Source: Novosphingobium aureum
GTDB lineage: Bacteria > Pseudomonadota > Alphaproteobacteria > Sphingomonadales > Sphingomonadaceae
Direction: 5' to 3'
Assembly (NCBI RefSeq): GCF_015865035.1
Contig: NZ_JADZGI010000001.1
Span: 434,001-498,000 of the forward strand
DNA: 64,000 nucleotides
Shown here piece by piece: positions 1-8,635 of the stretch. Numbering within the stretch: the stretch's first letter is position 1; each line of letters opens with the position of its first letter. A program made the translations under genes and the position numbers. Below the pieces are notes generated by a model. That model did not search any database. It had not been told where the DNA came from and was given only the letters and a program-made list of their open reading frames with translations.

Positions 1-82
1 CGCACCCGCCGAACAGCCCGCGGTCGATACCGTGCCCGTGGATGCTGGCGTGGCCGAGGCCACCGAAGCTCCCGTCGAGTAA
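1..82 (+). CDS. coxB: Cytochrome c oxidase subunit II, C-terminal tail (partial)
   Basis: Only the last 26 codons lie in the window, ending with TAA at 80-82. They encode an Ala/Pro/Glu/Val-rich acidic tail (ends EATEAPVE) with no recognisable domain. The identity rests on position: it ends 32 bases before the start of oxidase subunit I, where alphaproteobacterial aa3 operons carry coxB, and extended low-complexity C-termini are common in sphingomonad CoxB proteins. The CuA domain is outside the window, so this is an inference from context. Confidence 0.6.
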   Translation, partial: APAEQPAVDTVPVDAGVAEATEAPVE

Positions 83-114
83 GCCCAGCGCAGGCAAGGA
101 TAAGGTTCACCAAG

Positions 115-1803
115 ATGGCAACCACCGCAGACCAGTTCCAGGGCCACGTCGACGACCACGGCCACCACGATCACGGGCATGACCACCCGGGCTTCTTCGC
201 CCGCTGGTTCATGTCGACCAACCACAAGGACATCGGCACGATGTACCTGATCTTCGCGATCTTCGCGGGGATCATCGGCGGTGCTTTCTCGGGCATGATG
301 CGCGTCGAGCTCGCCGAGCCGGGTATCCAGTACCTCGACATGTTCTCGCGCTGGTTCGGCGCCGAGAACCCCGACTTCACGCAGACGCTGCACACCTGGA
401 ACGTGCTGATCACCGCGCACGGCCTGATCATGGTCTTCTTCATGGTCATGCCCGCGATCATCGGCGGCTTCGGCAACTGGTTCGTGCCGATCATGATCGG
501 CGCGCCCGACATGGCCTTCCCGCGCATGAACAACATCTCGTTCTGGCTGACGGTCGCGGGCTTCGTCTCGCTGCTGTGCTCGGCCTTCGTCCCGGGCGGC
601 ACCGGGCTTGGCGCGGGTACCGGCTGGACGGTCTATGCCCCGCTCTCGACTTCGGGCTCGGTCGGCCCGGCTGTCGATTTCGGCATCTTCGCGCTGCACC
701 TTTCGGGTGCGGGCTCGATCATGGGCGCGATCAACTTCATCACCACCATCTTCAACATGCGCGCGCCGGGCATGACCCTGCACAAGATGCCGCTGTTCGT
801 GTGGTCGGTGCTGGTCACCGCGTTCCTGCTGCTGCTCTCGCTGCCGGTGCTCGCCGCCGCGATCACCATGCTGCTGACCGACCGTAACTTCGGCACGACC
901 TTCTTCGATCCCGCCGGTGGCGGCGATCCGGTCCTGTACCAGCACCTGTTCTGGTTCTTCGGCCACCCCGAAGTCTACATCATGATCCTGCCCGGCTTCG
1001 GCATCATCTCGCAGATCATCTCGACCTTCTCGAAGAAGCCCGTCTTCGGCTACCTCGGCATGGCCTACGCCATGGTCGCGATCGGCGTCGTCGGCTTCAT
1101 CGTGTGGGCGCACCACATGTATTCGACCGGCCTTTCGGTGAACACCAAGATGTACTTCACCGCTGCCACCATGGTCATCGCGGTGCCCACCGGCGTGAAG
1201 ATCTTCTCGTGGATCGCCACGATGTGGGGCGGCTCGATCGAGTTCAAGTCGCCGATGGTCTGGGCGATCGGCTTCATCTTCCTGTTCACCGTGGGCGGCG
1301 TGACCGGCGTCGTGCTTGCCAACGGCGGCGTCGACGACAACCTCCACGACACCTACTACGTCGTCGCGCACTTCCACTACGTGCTCTCGCTCGGCGCGGT
1401 GACCTCGCTCTTCGCAGGGTTCTACTACTGGTTCCCCAAGATGAGCGGGCGCATGCACTCCGAAGCGCTGTCGTACCTGCACTTCGCGGTGTTCTTCGTC
1501 GGCGTGAACATGATCTTCTTCCCGATGCACTTCCTCGGGCTGCAGGGCATGCCGCGTCGCTACCCCGACTATGCAGAGGCCTATACCTACTGGAACCAGT
1601 TCGCGACCTGGGGCTACATGGTCATGGCCGCCAGCATCGCGATCTGGTTCGCCAACATCGTCTACGCGTTTTCCGCCGGCCGCCGTGTCGAGGACAACTA
1701 CTGGGGCGAAGGCGCGACGACGCTCGAGTGGACGCTGAGCAGCCCGCCGCCGTTCCACCAGTTCGAGACCCTGCCGGTCATCGAGGAAACCGCCCACCAT
1801 TGA
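115..1803 (+). CDS. coxA: Cytochrome c oxidase subunit I (aa3 type)
   Basis: Catalytic heme-copper subunit of the terminal oxidase, which reduces O2 to water and pumps protons across the inner membrane. The 562-residue length is normal, with 12 expected membrane helices. Expected ligands are visible: H102 (heme a), H284 and Y288 in GHPEVY (CuB and the cross-linked Tyr), H333/H334 (CuB), and H419/H421 in VAHFHY (heme a3/heme a). E286 in HPEV marks an A1-type D-channel and K362 the K-channel. The N-terminus is unusual: residues 11-24 contain seven histidines before the first helix. It lies 32 bases after coxB and heads the ctaB-coxF-ctaG-coxC series, so it is probably cotranscribed with them. 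Confidence 0.98.
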   Translation: MATTADQFQGHVDDHGHHDHGHDHPGFFARWFMSTNHKDIGTMYLIFAIFAGIIGGAFSGMMRVELAEPGIQYLDMFSRWFGAENPDFTQTLHTWNVLITAHGLIMVFFMVMPAIIGGFGNWFVPIMIGAPDMAFPRMNNISFWLTVAGFVSLLCSAFVPGGTGLGAGTGWTVYAPLSTSGSVGPAVDFGIFALHLSGAGSIMGAINFITTIFNMRAPGMTLHKMPLFVWSVLVTAFLLLLSLPVLAAAITMLLTDRNFGTTFFDPAGGGDPVLYQHLFWFFGHPEVYIMILPGFGIISQIISTFSKKPVFGYLGMAYAMVAIGVVGFIVWAHHMYSTGLSVNTKMYFTAATMVIAVPTGVKIFSWIATMWGGSIEFKSPMVWAIGFIFLFTVGGVTGVVLANGGVDDNLHDTYYVVAHFHYVLSLGAVTSLFAGFYYWFPKMSGRMHSEALSYLHFAVFFVGVNMIFFPMHFLGLQGMPRRYPDYAEAYTYWNQFATWGYMVMAASIAIWFANIVYAFSAGRRVEDNYWGEGATTLEWTLSSPPPFHQFETLPVIEETAHH

Positions 1804-1882
1804 GTGTGGCGCCAAGCCCCAGGGCGGGTCCCGGATGCTCCGGGCTCGCCTCGGCGGGGCATTCGGGTGTAAGGGCCCGCGC

Positions 1883-2815
1883 ATGACGATGACGCCTTCG
1901 ACCACGATTCCCTCGACCCAGCCGGCAAGCGGCCCGCTGCCCGCTGACTGGCGCGACCTGTTCGCGCTCACCAAGCCGCGGGTGATGAGCCTGGTGATCT
2001 TCACCGGGTTGTGCGGCCTGATCGCCGCGCCCGAGCGCATCCACCCGGTGCTCGCCTTCACCGCGATCCTGTGCATCGCGATGGGTGCGGGCGGCGCCGC
2101 AGCGCTCAACCAGTGGTGGGAAGCGGACATCGATGCGGGCATGAAGCGCACCGCCAAGCGGCCGCTTCCGCAAGGGCGGCTCGACCGCACCACCGCGCGC
2201 GACTTCGCGGGCGTGCTCTGCGCGGTCTCGGTGTTCCTGATGGGCTTCGCGGTCGGCTGGCTGCCCGCCGCGATCCTCGCTATCTCGATCGTCTACTACG
2301 CGCTGATCTATACCGTCTGGCTCAAGCCGCGCACCCCGCAGAACATCGTCATTGGTGGCGGCGCTGGCGCCTTCCCGCCGCTGATCGGCTGGGTCGCGGC
2401 GACCGGCGAGATCACGACGATGCCGATCCTGCTCTTCGCGATCATCTTCATGTGGACCCCGCCGCACTTCTGGGCGCTCGCGCTCTTCGTGAAGAGCGAT
2501 TACGCCAAGGTCGGCATTCCGATGATGCCGGTGGTCGCGGGCGAGAAATCCACCCGCCGCCAGATCCTGATCTACGCCGTGCTGCTCCTGCCGCTGACCA
2601 TGGTCCCCTGGTGGATCGGTGGTACCGGCGCTGTCTACGGTATTTCCGCATTGGTTCTCTCGAGCCTGTTCCTCCTGCTCTCGATCCGCGTCGGCCTGCG
2701 CACGCGCGGCGAGGAGGACACGATGAAGCCCGAGAAGCAGCTCTTCGCTTATTCCGTGCTCTACCTGTTCGCGCTCTTCGCCGCCCTGGTGCTCGACCGC
2801 TTCGTCGTGATCTGA
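1883..2815 (+). CDS. ctaB: Heme o synthase (protoheme IX farnesyltransferase)
   Basis: Membrane UbiA-family prenyltransferase that adds a farnesyl group to heme b to make heme o, the precursor of the heme a used by the adjacent oxidase. The first Asp-rich site (NQWWEADIDAGMKRT, with the KRPLP that follows) and the second loop motif (SDYAKVGIPMMP) are both present, with about nine hydrophobic segments. The frame is open from 1835, but I chose the ATG at 1883 (MTMTPSTT, 310 residues) because the upstream part is low-quality sequence between genes. ATG 1889 is also possible. It sits between coxA and the small CoxF-like gene. Confidence 0.95.
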   Translation: MTMTPSTTIPSTQPASGPLPADWRDLFALTKPRVMSLVIFTGLCGLIAAPERIHPVLAFTAILCIAMGAGGAAALNQWWEADIDAGMKRTAKRPLPQGRLDRTTARDFAGVLCAVSVFLMGFAVGWLPAAILAISIVYYALIYTVWLKPRTPQNIVIGGGAGAFPPLIGWVAATGEITTMPILLFAIIFMWTPPHFWALALFVKSDYAKVGIPMMPVVAGEKSTRRQILIYAVLLLPLTMVPWWIGGTGAVYGISALVLSSLFLLLSIRVGLRTRGEEDTMKPEKQLFAYSVLYLFALFAALVLDRFVVI

Positions 2816-2825
2816 GGAAACTGCC

Positions 2826-2972
2826 ATGCGCCGCGAAAAGAACACCGAGGAACAGCCGCCCGAGACCCGCTCGTTCGAGCAGATCCGCCGCGATCGCAAC
2901 AAGGTGCTGGGGCTCAGCCTTGCGGCCTTCGTGATTCTCGTTTTCTTCATCTCCATCGCCAAGCTGAGCTGA
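2826..2972 (+). CDS. CoxF-like small membrane protein of the oxidase operon
   Basis: A 48-residue protein that is easily missed because of its length. The N-terminal half is charged (RREKNTEEQPPETRSFEQ), followed by one transmembrane helix (about residues 28-46, GLSLAAFVILVFFISIA) and a short KLS end. It starts 10 bases after ctaB and ends 4 bases before ctaG. Small single-helix proteins in this position, often called CoxF or hypothetical, recur in alphaproteobacterial cox operons and are thought to help assembly. The exact role is not established. The tight spacing on both sides and an uninterrupted frame support a real gene. Confidence 0.8.
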   Translation: MRREKNTEEQPPETRSFEQIRRDRNKVLGLSLAAFVILVFFISIAKLS

Positions 2973-2976
2973 GGCG

Positions 2977-3591
2977 ATGGCAGCGACGATCCAGCAGGCG
3001 AAGCGCGCGAGTGCGAACCGCAGGGTCGGCCTGATCGGGCTGGCGATGGCGCTCGCCATGCTGGGCATGGGTTTCGCCGCAGTCCCGCTTTACCGCATCT
3101 TCTGCCAGGTGACCGGCTATGGCGGCACGACCCAGCGCGTCGATGCCGCGCAGGCGGCTGGCGTGCAGTCGGTCGCGCGCACGATGTCGATCCGTTTCGA
3201 CGCCAACGTCGAGCGCGGCATGCCCTGGGAATTCCGTCCGCTCCAGCGCACCGACACGGTGACCATCGGCGAGCGCGACATGGCGCTGTTCTACGCGCAC
3301 AACACGTCGGACAAGATCGTCACCGGCACCGCCAGCTTCAACGTCGAGCCCGAGCAGGCCGCGCGCTACTTCAACAAGATCCAGTGCTTCTGCTTCACCG
3401 AGCAGACGCTCCAGCCGGACGAGGCGGTGAAGATGCCGGTGCTCTACTACGTCGACCCTGCCATCCTCGACGACGAGGACAACAAGGATGTCGAGCAGAT
3501 CACCTTGAGCTACACCTTCCATGTAAGTTCGGTGCGCGATCCTGCCGATCAGGTCGCAAAGGGTCTGGACCACGATCAAGCGGGCGGTTAA
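2977..3591 (+). CDS. ctaG: Cytochrome c oxidase assembly factor CtaG/Cox11
   Basis: Membrane-anchored periplasmic copper chaperone that delivers copper to the CuB site of subunit I. One N-terminal helix (about 17-36) is followed by the conserved PLYRIFCQVTGYGG (C43) and the Cox11 copper motif CFCF (C137, C139), then FTEQTLQPDEAVKMPVLYYVDP. The 204-residue length is typical. It begins 4 bases after the small upstream gene, so translational coupling is likely. The C-terminus runs slightly past the beta-sandwich (DQVAKGLDHDQAGG). Confidence 0.97.
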   Translation: MAATIQQAKRASANRRVGLIGLAMALAMLGMGFAAVPLYRIFCQVTGYGGTTQRVDAAQAAGVQSVARTMSIRFDANVERGMPWEFRPLQRTDTVTIGERDMALFYAHNTSDKIVTGTASFNVEPEQAARYFNKIQCFCFTEQTLQPDEAVKMPVLYYVDPAILDDEDNKDVEQITLSYTFHVSSVRDPADQVAKGLDHDQAGG

Positions 3592-3673
3592 GGCCGGTAG
3601 CAAGGAACTTTTCGCTGGCCTCGGGGGCAAGCGGGACACGATAACAGTTTCGAATAACGGGGATGATGGCACG

Positions 3674-4495
3674 ATGGCCGGTACCAAGAACCATGAATAT
3701 CACATTCTGCCGCCGGACATCGTCCCGCTGGCGACTACGCTCGGCGCGCTGATCTTCACTTCGGGCATGGTGCTGTTCATGCACGACATGCCCGGCGGGA
3801 CCTTCGTGCCCTGGCTCGGCCTTGCCCTGCTGATCGCTTCGATGTGGACCTGGTTCACCAAGATCGTCCACGAGGCGCGCGCAGGCGATCACACCCCGGT
3901 CGTGCAGCTTCACCAGCGCTACGGCATGATCCTGTTCATCGCCTCCGAGGTGATGTTCTTCGTCGGCTGGTTCTGGGCTTTCTTCGACTTCTCGCTGTTC
4001 CCGACCACGCTCACCGAGGTGGTCGACGGGCAGTGGCCGCCCAAGGCGATCGAGGCGGTCATGGACCCCTTCGCGCTGCCGCTGCTCAACACGCTGATCC
4101 TGCTGTGCTCGGGCACCACCGTGACCTGGGCGCACCATTCGCTGATCCACGGCGACCGTGAGAGCGTGAAGAAGGGCCTCTGGGCGACGATCCTGCTCGG
4201 CGTGCTGTTCTCGTTCATTCAGGGCTACGAGTATCTCCATGCCCCCTTCGCCTTCGGCGAGAACACCTACGGCTCGGCCTTCTACATGGCGACCGGCTTC
4301 CACGGCTTCCACGTCATCGTCGGCACGATCTTCCTCGCGGTCTGCCTGGTGCGCACCTACCAGGGCGACTTCACCCCGCGCCAGCATTTCGGCTTCGAGG
4401 CCGCTGCGTGGTACTGGCACTTCGTCGACGTCGTGTGGCTGTTCCTCTTTGTCGCCGTCTACGTCTGGGGCGGCTGGGGCTATCCCACCCACTGA
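3674..4495 (+). CDS. coxC: Cytochrome c oxidase subunit III
   Basis: Seven-helix core subunit without cofactors, which stabilises proton uptake in the aa3 oxidase. The 273 residues open with KNHEYHILPPDIVPL, a standard subunit III start. Conserved helix motifs include EVMFFVGWFWAFFD (the buried Glu of helix III), GTTVTWAHHSL, FHGFHVIVGT and the C-terminal WYWHFVDVVWLFLF. It lies 82 bases after ctaG; the gap holds only a ribosome-binding region. In many relatives a DUF983 gene separates coxC from SURF1, but here SURF1 follows after 127 bases. Confidence 0.98.
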   Translation: MAGTKNHEYHILPPDIVPLATTLGALIFTSGMVLFMHDMPGGTFVPWLGLALLIASMWTWFTKIVHEARAGDHTPVVQLHQRYGMILFIASEVMFFVGWFWAFFDFSLFPTTLTEVVDGQWPPKAIEAVMDPFALPLLNTLILLCSGTTVTWAHHSLIHGDRESVKKGLWATILLGVLFSFIQGYEYLHAPFAFGENTYGSAFYMATGFHGFHVIVGTIFLAVCLVRTYQGDFTPRQHFGFEAAAWYWHFVDVVWLFLFVAVYVWGGWGYPTH

Positions 4496-4622
4496 CCCGG
4501 TCCGCCAGCGGCCATCGACACATACCATCGCCAGGGGCAGCCAGACCACGCGTCGGCTGCCCTTCGCTTTTGAGCGCAGTGCGCCACGCGCACGGCGCCG
4601 CATTCGAACCGAGAGACTGACC

Positions 4623-5222
4623 ATGGCCCGCATTCCGATCTTCTCGACGCTGGTCGTGCTCGCCGCTGTCGCCGTGATGATCGGCCTCGGCGTCTGGCAG
4701 CTCGAACGGCGCGGTGAGAAGGAGGCGCTGCTTGCGCGCTTTGCAGCCGCCAGTGGCAATCCGGCGGTGGTCAACTGGGATGGGCGCGATCCGGGCGAGG
4801 ACCTGCTCTACCGCAAGGCGCGCCTCACCTGCCTGCGTTCGGGCAAGGCCAAGCCGGCCGCCGGGCGCAACGCACAGCAGGAGGTGGGCTGGGCGCAGGT
4901 GCAGGACTGCGTGCTTGCCGGCGGTGGCACGGTCCCGGTCGTGCTGGGCTGGACGCGCGGGCCCTATGGGGACGAGAACGCGGCGCCCGGTACGCAGGGG
5001 GGCAGCTGGTGGAACGGGGGCGAGGCCCAGGGCGTGATCGCGCCGGGCCCACGCCTCGTTGCCGCGCCGCCGCTCGGCGGGCTCGCCCCGAACGCCATGC
5101 CCGACCCCTCGGACCTTGCGAACAATCACCTGTCCTACGCGATCCAGTGGTTCGCCTTCGCGCTGACCGCACTGGTCATCTACGCCTTGTTGCTACGCAA
5201 GAGATTGCGCGCACCGGCCTGA
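4623..5222 (+). CDS. SURF1 family oxidase assembly protein
   Basis: Inner-membrane assembly factor involved in inserting heme a into subunit I. The 199 residues have the SURF1 layout: an N-terminal helix (about 6-22, FSTLVVLAAVAVMIGLGVWQLERR), a periplasmic domain and a C-terminal helix preceded by NNHLSYAIQWFAFAL, the most conserved SURF1 block. It is shorter than mitochondrial SURF1 and divergent in the middle, as usual in this group. ATG 4623 begins MARIPIFSTL; reading further upstream in frame gives only low-complexity sequence. The next gene is thrC. Confidence 0.9.
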   Translation: MARIPIFSTLVVLAAVAVMIGLGVWQLERRGEKEALLARFAAASGNPAVVNWDGRDPGEDLLYRKARLTCLRSGKAKPAAGRNAQQEVGWAQVQDCVLAGGGTVPVVLGWTRGPYGDENAAPGTQGGSWWNGGEAQGVIAPGPRLVAAPPLGGLAPNAMPDPSDLANNHLSYAIQWFAFALTALVIYALLLRKRLRAPA

Positions 5223-5301
5223 CAAGGCGCGCTTGATCGCGCAGAAGCATTGCCTTGCCCGCGCAGGGGCGCTAACCGCGCCCGAAACGACAGGGATGGC
5301 C

Positions 5302-6702
5302 ATGGACTACATCAGCACGCGCGGCAATGCTCCGGTTCTCGACTTCGAAGGCGCGACCCTCGCCGGGCTCGCCTCGGACGGCGGCCTCTACGTGCCGGCT
5401 GAATGGCCGCGCTTCTCCGAGAGCGAGATCGCCGGCATGGCCGGGCTGCCTTACGCCGAGCTCGCAGCGCGCGTCATGGCGCCCTTCGTCGGCACCAGCC
5501 TGACTTACGAACGCCTGCTCGAGCTGACCACCCAGGCCTATGGCCGCTTCGCCCACAAGGCGGTGACCCCGATGGTGCAGCTAGATGAGCAGCACTGGGT
5601 GCTCGAACTGTTCCACGGCCCCACGCTTGCCTTCAAGGACGTCGCACTCCAGCTGCTCGGCCTGTTCTTCGAGGAATTCCTCTCGCGTTCGGAGCGCAAC
5701 CTGACGATCGTCGGCGCGACCAGCGGCGACACCGGCTCTGCCGCTATCGACGCGGTTGCCGGACGCGCCAAGGTCGACGTGTTCATGCTCCACCCCGAGG
5801 GCCGCGTCTCGGACGTGCAGCGTCGCCAGATGACGACGGTGCTCGCGCCCAACGTCCACAACATCGCGATCAACGGCTCGTTCGACGATGCCCAGGCGAT
5901 GGTGAAGCGCATGTTCAACGACAAGGACATGACCGATCGCTTCGCCATCGGCGCGGTCAATTCGATCAACTGGGCGCGACTGATGGCCCAGGTCGTCTAC
6001 TACTTCGCCGCTGCCGTGCAGCTGGGCGCACCGCAGCGCAAGGTCGCCTTCTCGGTGCCGACCGGCAACTTCGGCGACGTCTTCGCCGGATACGTCGCCG
6101 CGAAGATGGGCCTGCCCATCGAGAAGCTGATCGTCGCGACCAACGTCAACGACATCCTCCACCGCGCACTCTCGAGCGGCGACTACTCGCAGGGCACGGT
6201 CACCCCGACCGCGGCACCCTCGATGGACATCCAGGTCTCGTCCAACTTCGAGCGCCTGCTGTTCGACCTCGGCGGGCGTGACGGCGCGGCGATGGCGGCG
6301 CAGATGAAGGGCTTCGAGGCCGACAAGGCGATGCAGCTCAGCAATGCGCAGCGCGAGGGCGCGGCGGCGCTGTTCCAGTCGGCGCGCACCGATGCCGACG
6401 AGATGGCCTCGACGATCCGCTGGGCCTGGGAGAACTGCGGCGAGCTGATCGACCCGCACACTGCTTGCGGCCTCTTCGCCGCGCGCACCGCAGGGATCGA
6501 CGCCTCGGTTCCGGTGGTCACGCTGGCGACCGCGCACCCGGCCAAGTTCCCCGAGGCGGTCGAGCGTTCGACCGGCCACCGCCCGAGCCTGCCCGCACGT
6601 GTCGGCGACCTGTTCGACCGCGAGGAAAAGTGCGTGAAGCTGCCCGGCGACTACGACGCGATCGCCGCGTTCGTCGCCGAGCACGCCAGCCCCAAGGCCT
6701 GA
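5302..6702 (+). CDS. thrC: Threonine synthase
   Basis: PLP enzyme that converts O-phospho-L-homoserine to L-threonine in the cytoplasm. From ATG 5302 the protein is 466 residues and begins MDYISTRGNAP, the usual N-terminal signature. The PLP lysine is K112 in GPTLAFKDVALQLL; SGDTGSAA and SVPTGNFGDVFAGY form phosphate-binding loops. ATG 5296 (MAMDYIS) is two codons upstream and cannot be excluded; AGGG at 5292-5295 fits 5302 better. It follows SURF1 and precedes a methyltransferase gene by 10 bases, so it may be transcribed with both. Confidence 0.97.
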   Translation: MDYISTRGNAPVLDFEGATLAGLASDGGLYVPAEWPRFSESEIAGMAGLPYAELAARVMAPFVGTSLTYERLLELTTQAYGRFAHKAVTPMVQLDEQHWVLELFHGPTLAFKDVALQLLGLFFEEFLSRSERNLTIVGATSGDTGSAAIDAVAGRAKVDVFMLHPEGRVSDVQRRQMTTVLAPNVHNIAINGSFDDAQAMVKRMFNDKDMTDRFAIGAVNSINWARLMAQVVYYFAAAVQLGAPQRKVAFSVPTGNFGDVFAGYVAAKMGLPIEKLIVATNVNDILHRALSSGDYSQGTVTPTAAPSMDIQVSSNFERLLFDLGGRDGAAMAAQMKGFEADKAMQLSNAQREGAAALFQSARTDADEMASTIRWAWENCGELIDPHTACGLFAARTAGIDASVPVVTLATAHPAKFPEAVERSTGHRPSLPARVGDLFDREEKCVKLPGDYDAIAAFVAEHASPKA

Positions 6703-6712
6703 GGCAGGAGCG

Positions 6713-7612
6713 ATGGCCCGTCTCGAAACGCAACCGCAGGTCCTGATCGGCGAAGGCTGGGACGACTACGGGCTCGTCGATTCGGGCCACGGTCGCAAGC
6801 TCGAGCGCTACGGCGACTACCGCTTCGTGCGCCCCGAACCGCAGGCGATGTGGACCCCGCGCGAGGCCGACTGGGCCGCGAACGGCGAATTCGTCCCCGG
6901 CTCGGACGAGGATGGCGGCGGACGCTGGGTGTTCGAGAGCCCGGTGCCACGCGAGGGCTGGCCGCTCGCCTGGAACGAGGTCGCCTTCACCGCCAGCTGC
7001 ACGCCGTTCCGCCATCTCGGCTTCTTCCCCGACATGGCGCCGGTGTGGGACTGGATGCGCGGCCAGCTTGCGGGGCGCGACGATGCCGAGACGATGAACC
7101 TTTTCGGCTATACCGGCGTCGGCACGCTCGCGCTCTCCGCGCATGGCCGCGTGACTCACGTCGATGCCTCGAAGAAGTCGGTTGCGCAGGCACGCGAGAA
7201 CGCGGCGCTTGCCGGGCTCGAAGATCGCCCGGTGCGCTGGATGATCGACGATGCCGCCAAGTTCGCCGCACGCGAAGTGCGCCGCGGCCGCCGCTACGAC
7301 GGCATCATCCTCGATCCGCCCAAGTTCGGGCGCGGCCCCACCGGCGAGACCTGGCGACTGGAGGAGAACCTCCCCGGCCTCCTCGCCGACTGCCGCAAGC
7401 TGCTCGACGGCGACAGCCGCTTCCTGTTCCTCACCGTCTATGCCGTGCGCATGTCCTCGCTCGCGCTCGCAGGCCTGATGGACGAACTCTTCGCTGAACT
7501 TCCCGGCACCATCGAGCACGGCGATCTCGCGGTGCGCGAGGACGGTGGCGTGAACGGCGAGGGGCGCATCCTGCCCACCGCGATCTTCGCGCGCTGGTCC
7601 AACCCGGCCTGA
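6713..7612 (+). CDS. Class I SAM-dependent methyltransferase (RlmI/RlmK-like)
   Basis: A 299-residue Rossmann methyltransferase. The SAM-binding motif I is NLFGYTGVGTLALSAHG, followed by the acidic strand end THVDASKKSV. The catalytic loop is IILDPPKFGRGPTGETW (D201-P-P-K), the NPPF/DPPK type of rRNA cytosine/guanine methyltransferases such as RlmI. It lacks an obvious N-terminal PUA domain. The 70 or so N-terminal residues (WDDYGLVDSGHGRKLERYG) resemble the short beta domain of this subfamily. It starts 10 bases after thrC with GGAG at -7. An rRNA target is likely by family, but the modified base is not determined. Confidence 0.85.
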   Translation: MARLETQPQVLIGEGWDDYGLVDSGHGRKLERYGDYRFVRPEPQAMWTPREADWAANGEFVPGSDEDGGGRWVFESPVPREGWPLAWNEVAFTASCTPFRHLGFFPDMAPVWDWMRGQLAGRDDAETMNLFGYTGVGTLALSAHGRVTHVDASKKSVAQARENAALAGLEDRPVRWMIDDAAKFAAREVRRGRRYDGIILDPPKFGRGPTGETWRLEENLPGLLADCRKLLDGDSRFLFLTVYAVRMSSLALAGLMDELFAELPGTIEHGDLAVREDGGVNGEGRILPTAIFARWSNPA

Positions 7613-7680
7613 CTTATCCGGCCTGCGGCCATGGCGTGCATGCGGCGTGATCGCTGCCGTTGTGCAGGCAGTCTGCGGGA

Positions 7681-8307
7681 ATGGAGAGAGACCGCAAAGC
7701 CGTAAAATCCTGGCCTGCCACGCTGCGCATGCTGCACTGGGGCATGGCCATCGCTATCGCCGCAGAGGTCGTCGTCGGCTTTACCATGGCGCTGACTTTC
7801 CTGGGGGCGATGCAGGGGGGCAAGGTGGCGCAGCTTCACTTGCGCGCAGGGCAGGTGCATCACACGCTTGGTTTCTTCCTTCTTGCGGCGGTAGTCTGGC
7901 GGCTGGTCGTGCGACTGCGCCATGCAGCGCCTGCCGATCCCGATCTGGGCGTTGGGGCGCGCATCGCGGCACGCGCCGTGCAAGGCCTGCTCTATCTGCT
8001 CATGCTGCTACTGCCGCTGTCGGGCTGGGCGGCGCTCTCTGCGCTCGGTGCGGGGGCCGGCTACGAAGCGCCCTCGATCTGGTTCTTCACCCACGACGGT
8101 TTCGCGCCGGGCGGCATGATCCCGCACATCGTCACGCCCAGGCCCTGGGATGCGCCCGGCCTGCTGGTCTATTCGACCTTCGCGAAGTTCCACGTCTATG
8201 CCGTCTATACCGGCGCAGTGCTGCTGAGCGTGCATATCGGCGCGGCGCTCTACCACCATTTCTGGCGGCGCGACCGGGTGCTCGCGCGCATGGCGGCGCG
8301 CGACTGA
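7681..8307 (+). CDS. Cytochrome b561 family protein
   Basis: A 208-residue membrane protein with four predicted helices and histidines placed as in bacterial diheme or monoheme b561 proteins: MLHWGMA in helix 1, HHTLGFFLLAAVVWRLVVRLRH in helix 2, and HVYAVYTGAVLLSVHIGAALYHHF in helices 3-4. Members exchange electrons between quinols and soluble partners; some are superoxide:quinone oxidoreductases (CybB). The first ATG is 7681; the frame opens a little earlier only with TTG. It lies 68 bases after the methyltransferase gene and converges on the small minus-strand gene that ends at 8320. Confidence 0.9.
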   Translation: MERDRKAVKSWPATLRMLHWGMAIAIAAEVVVGFTMALTFLGAMQGGKVAQLHLRAGQVHHTLGFFLLAAVVWRLVVRLRHAAPADPDLGVGARIAARAVQGLLYLLMLLLPLSGWAALSALGAGAGYEAPSIWFFTHDGFAPGGMIPHIVTPRPWDAPGLLVYSTFAKFHVYAVYTGAVLLSVHIGAALYHHFWRRDRVLARMAARD

Positions 8308-8319
8308 GCGCGAAGTGGC

Positions 8320-8562
8320 TCAGCCTTCGGTGGACCTGTCGCGGTCCGCCTGCGCCTTCATCGCCAGATAGGCCGCCTCGCGCGCCTCGCCTTCGAGGGA
8401 CATGAGGTAGCGCTTGGCCTGCTGGAAGGTCAGGAATTCGCGTCCTTCCACCAGGACCGGTGCGCTGCGTGCGTTGAACAGGCGCGCGAGCAGGCGGCGC
8501 TGGGGGCGGGCGAGGGCTTCGGGTCCCTCGCTCGGCTGAGGGGAAGGCTGGGGATCGGTCAT
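8320..8562 (-). CDS. Small conserved-looking hypothetical protein
   Basis: An 80-residue protein starting at ATG 8562 (MTDPQPSPQPSEG). The first 20 residues are Pro/Ser/Gln-rich and probably disordered. The rest looks helical and amphipathic (RRLLARLFNARSAPVLVEG, then FLTFQQAKRYLMSL), ending in a charged tail. There is no signal peptide, membrane helix or cysteine. It is divergent from the HNH gene, with 73 bases between the starts. I do not recognise the family. Codon usage and a compact fold-like C-terminus suggest it is real. Confidence 0.6.
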   Translation of the reverse strand: MTDPQPSPQPSEGPEALARPQRRLLARLFNARSAPVLVEGREFLTFQQAKRYLMSLEGEAREAAYLAMKAQADRDRSTEG

Positions 8563-8635
8563 TGCAATAAGTCCTGTTACAGAGCCGCGCTCTATGCCAA
8601 CAGGCGGCCCACGCAAGTCCTATCGAAAGCAGACC

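Noticed and set aside
1778..2962. A 394-codon minus-strand frame under ctaB
   Set aside because: Shadow frame of ctaB and CoxF with His/Asp/Arg-rich, repeat-poor sequence and no start context; ctaB on the + strand has full family motifs.
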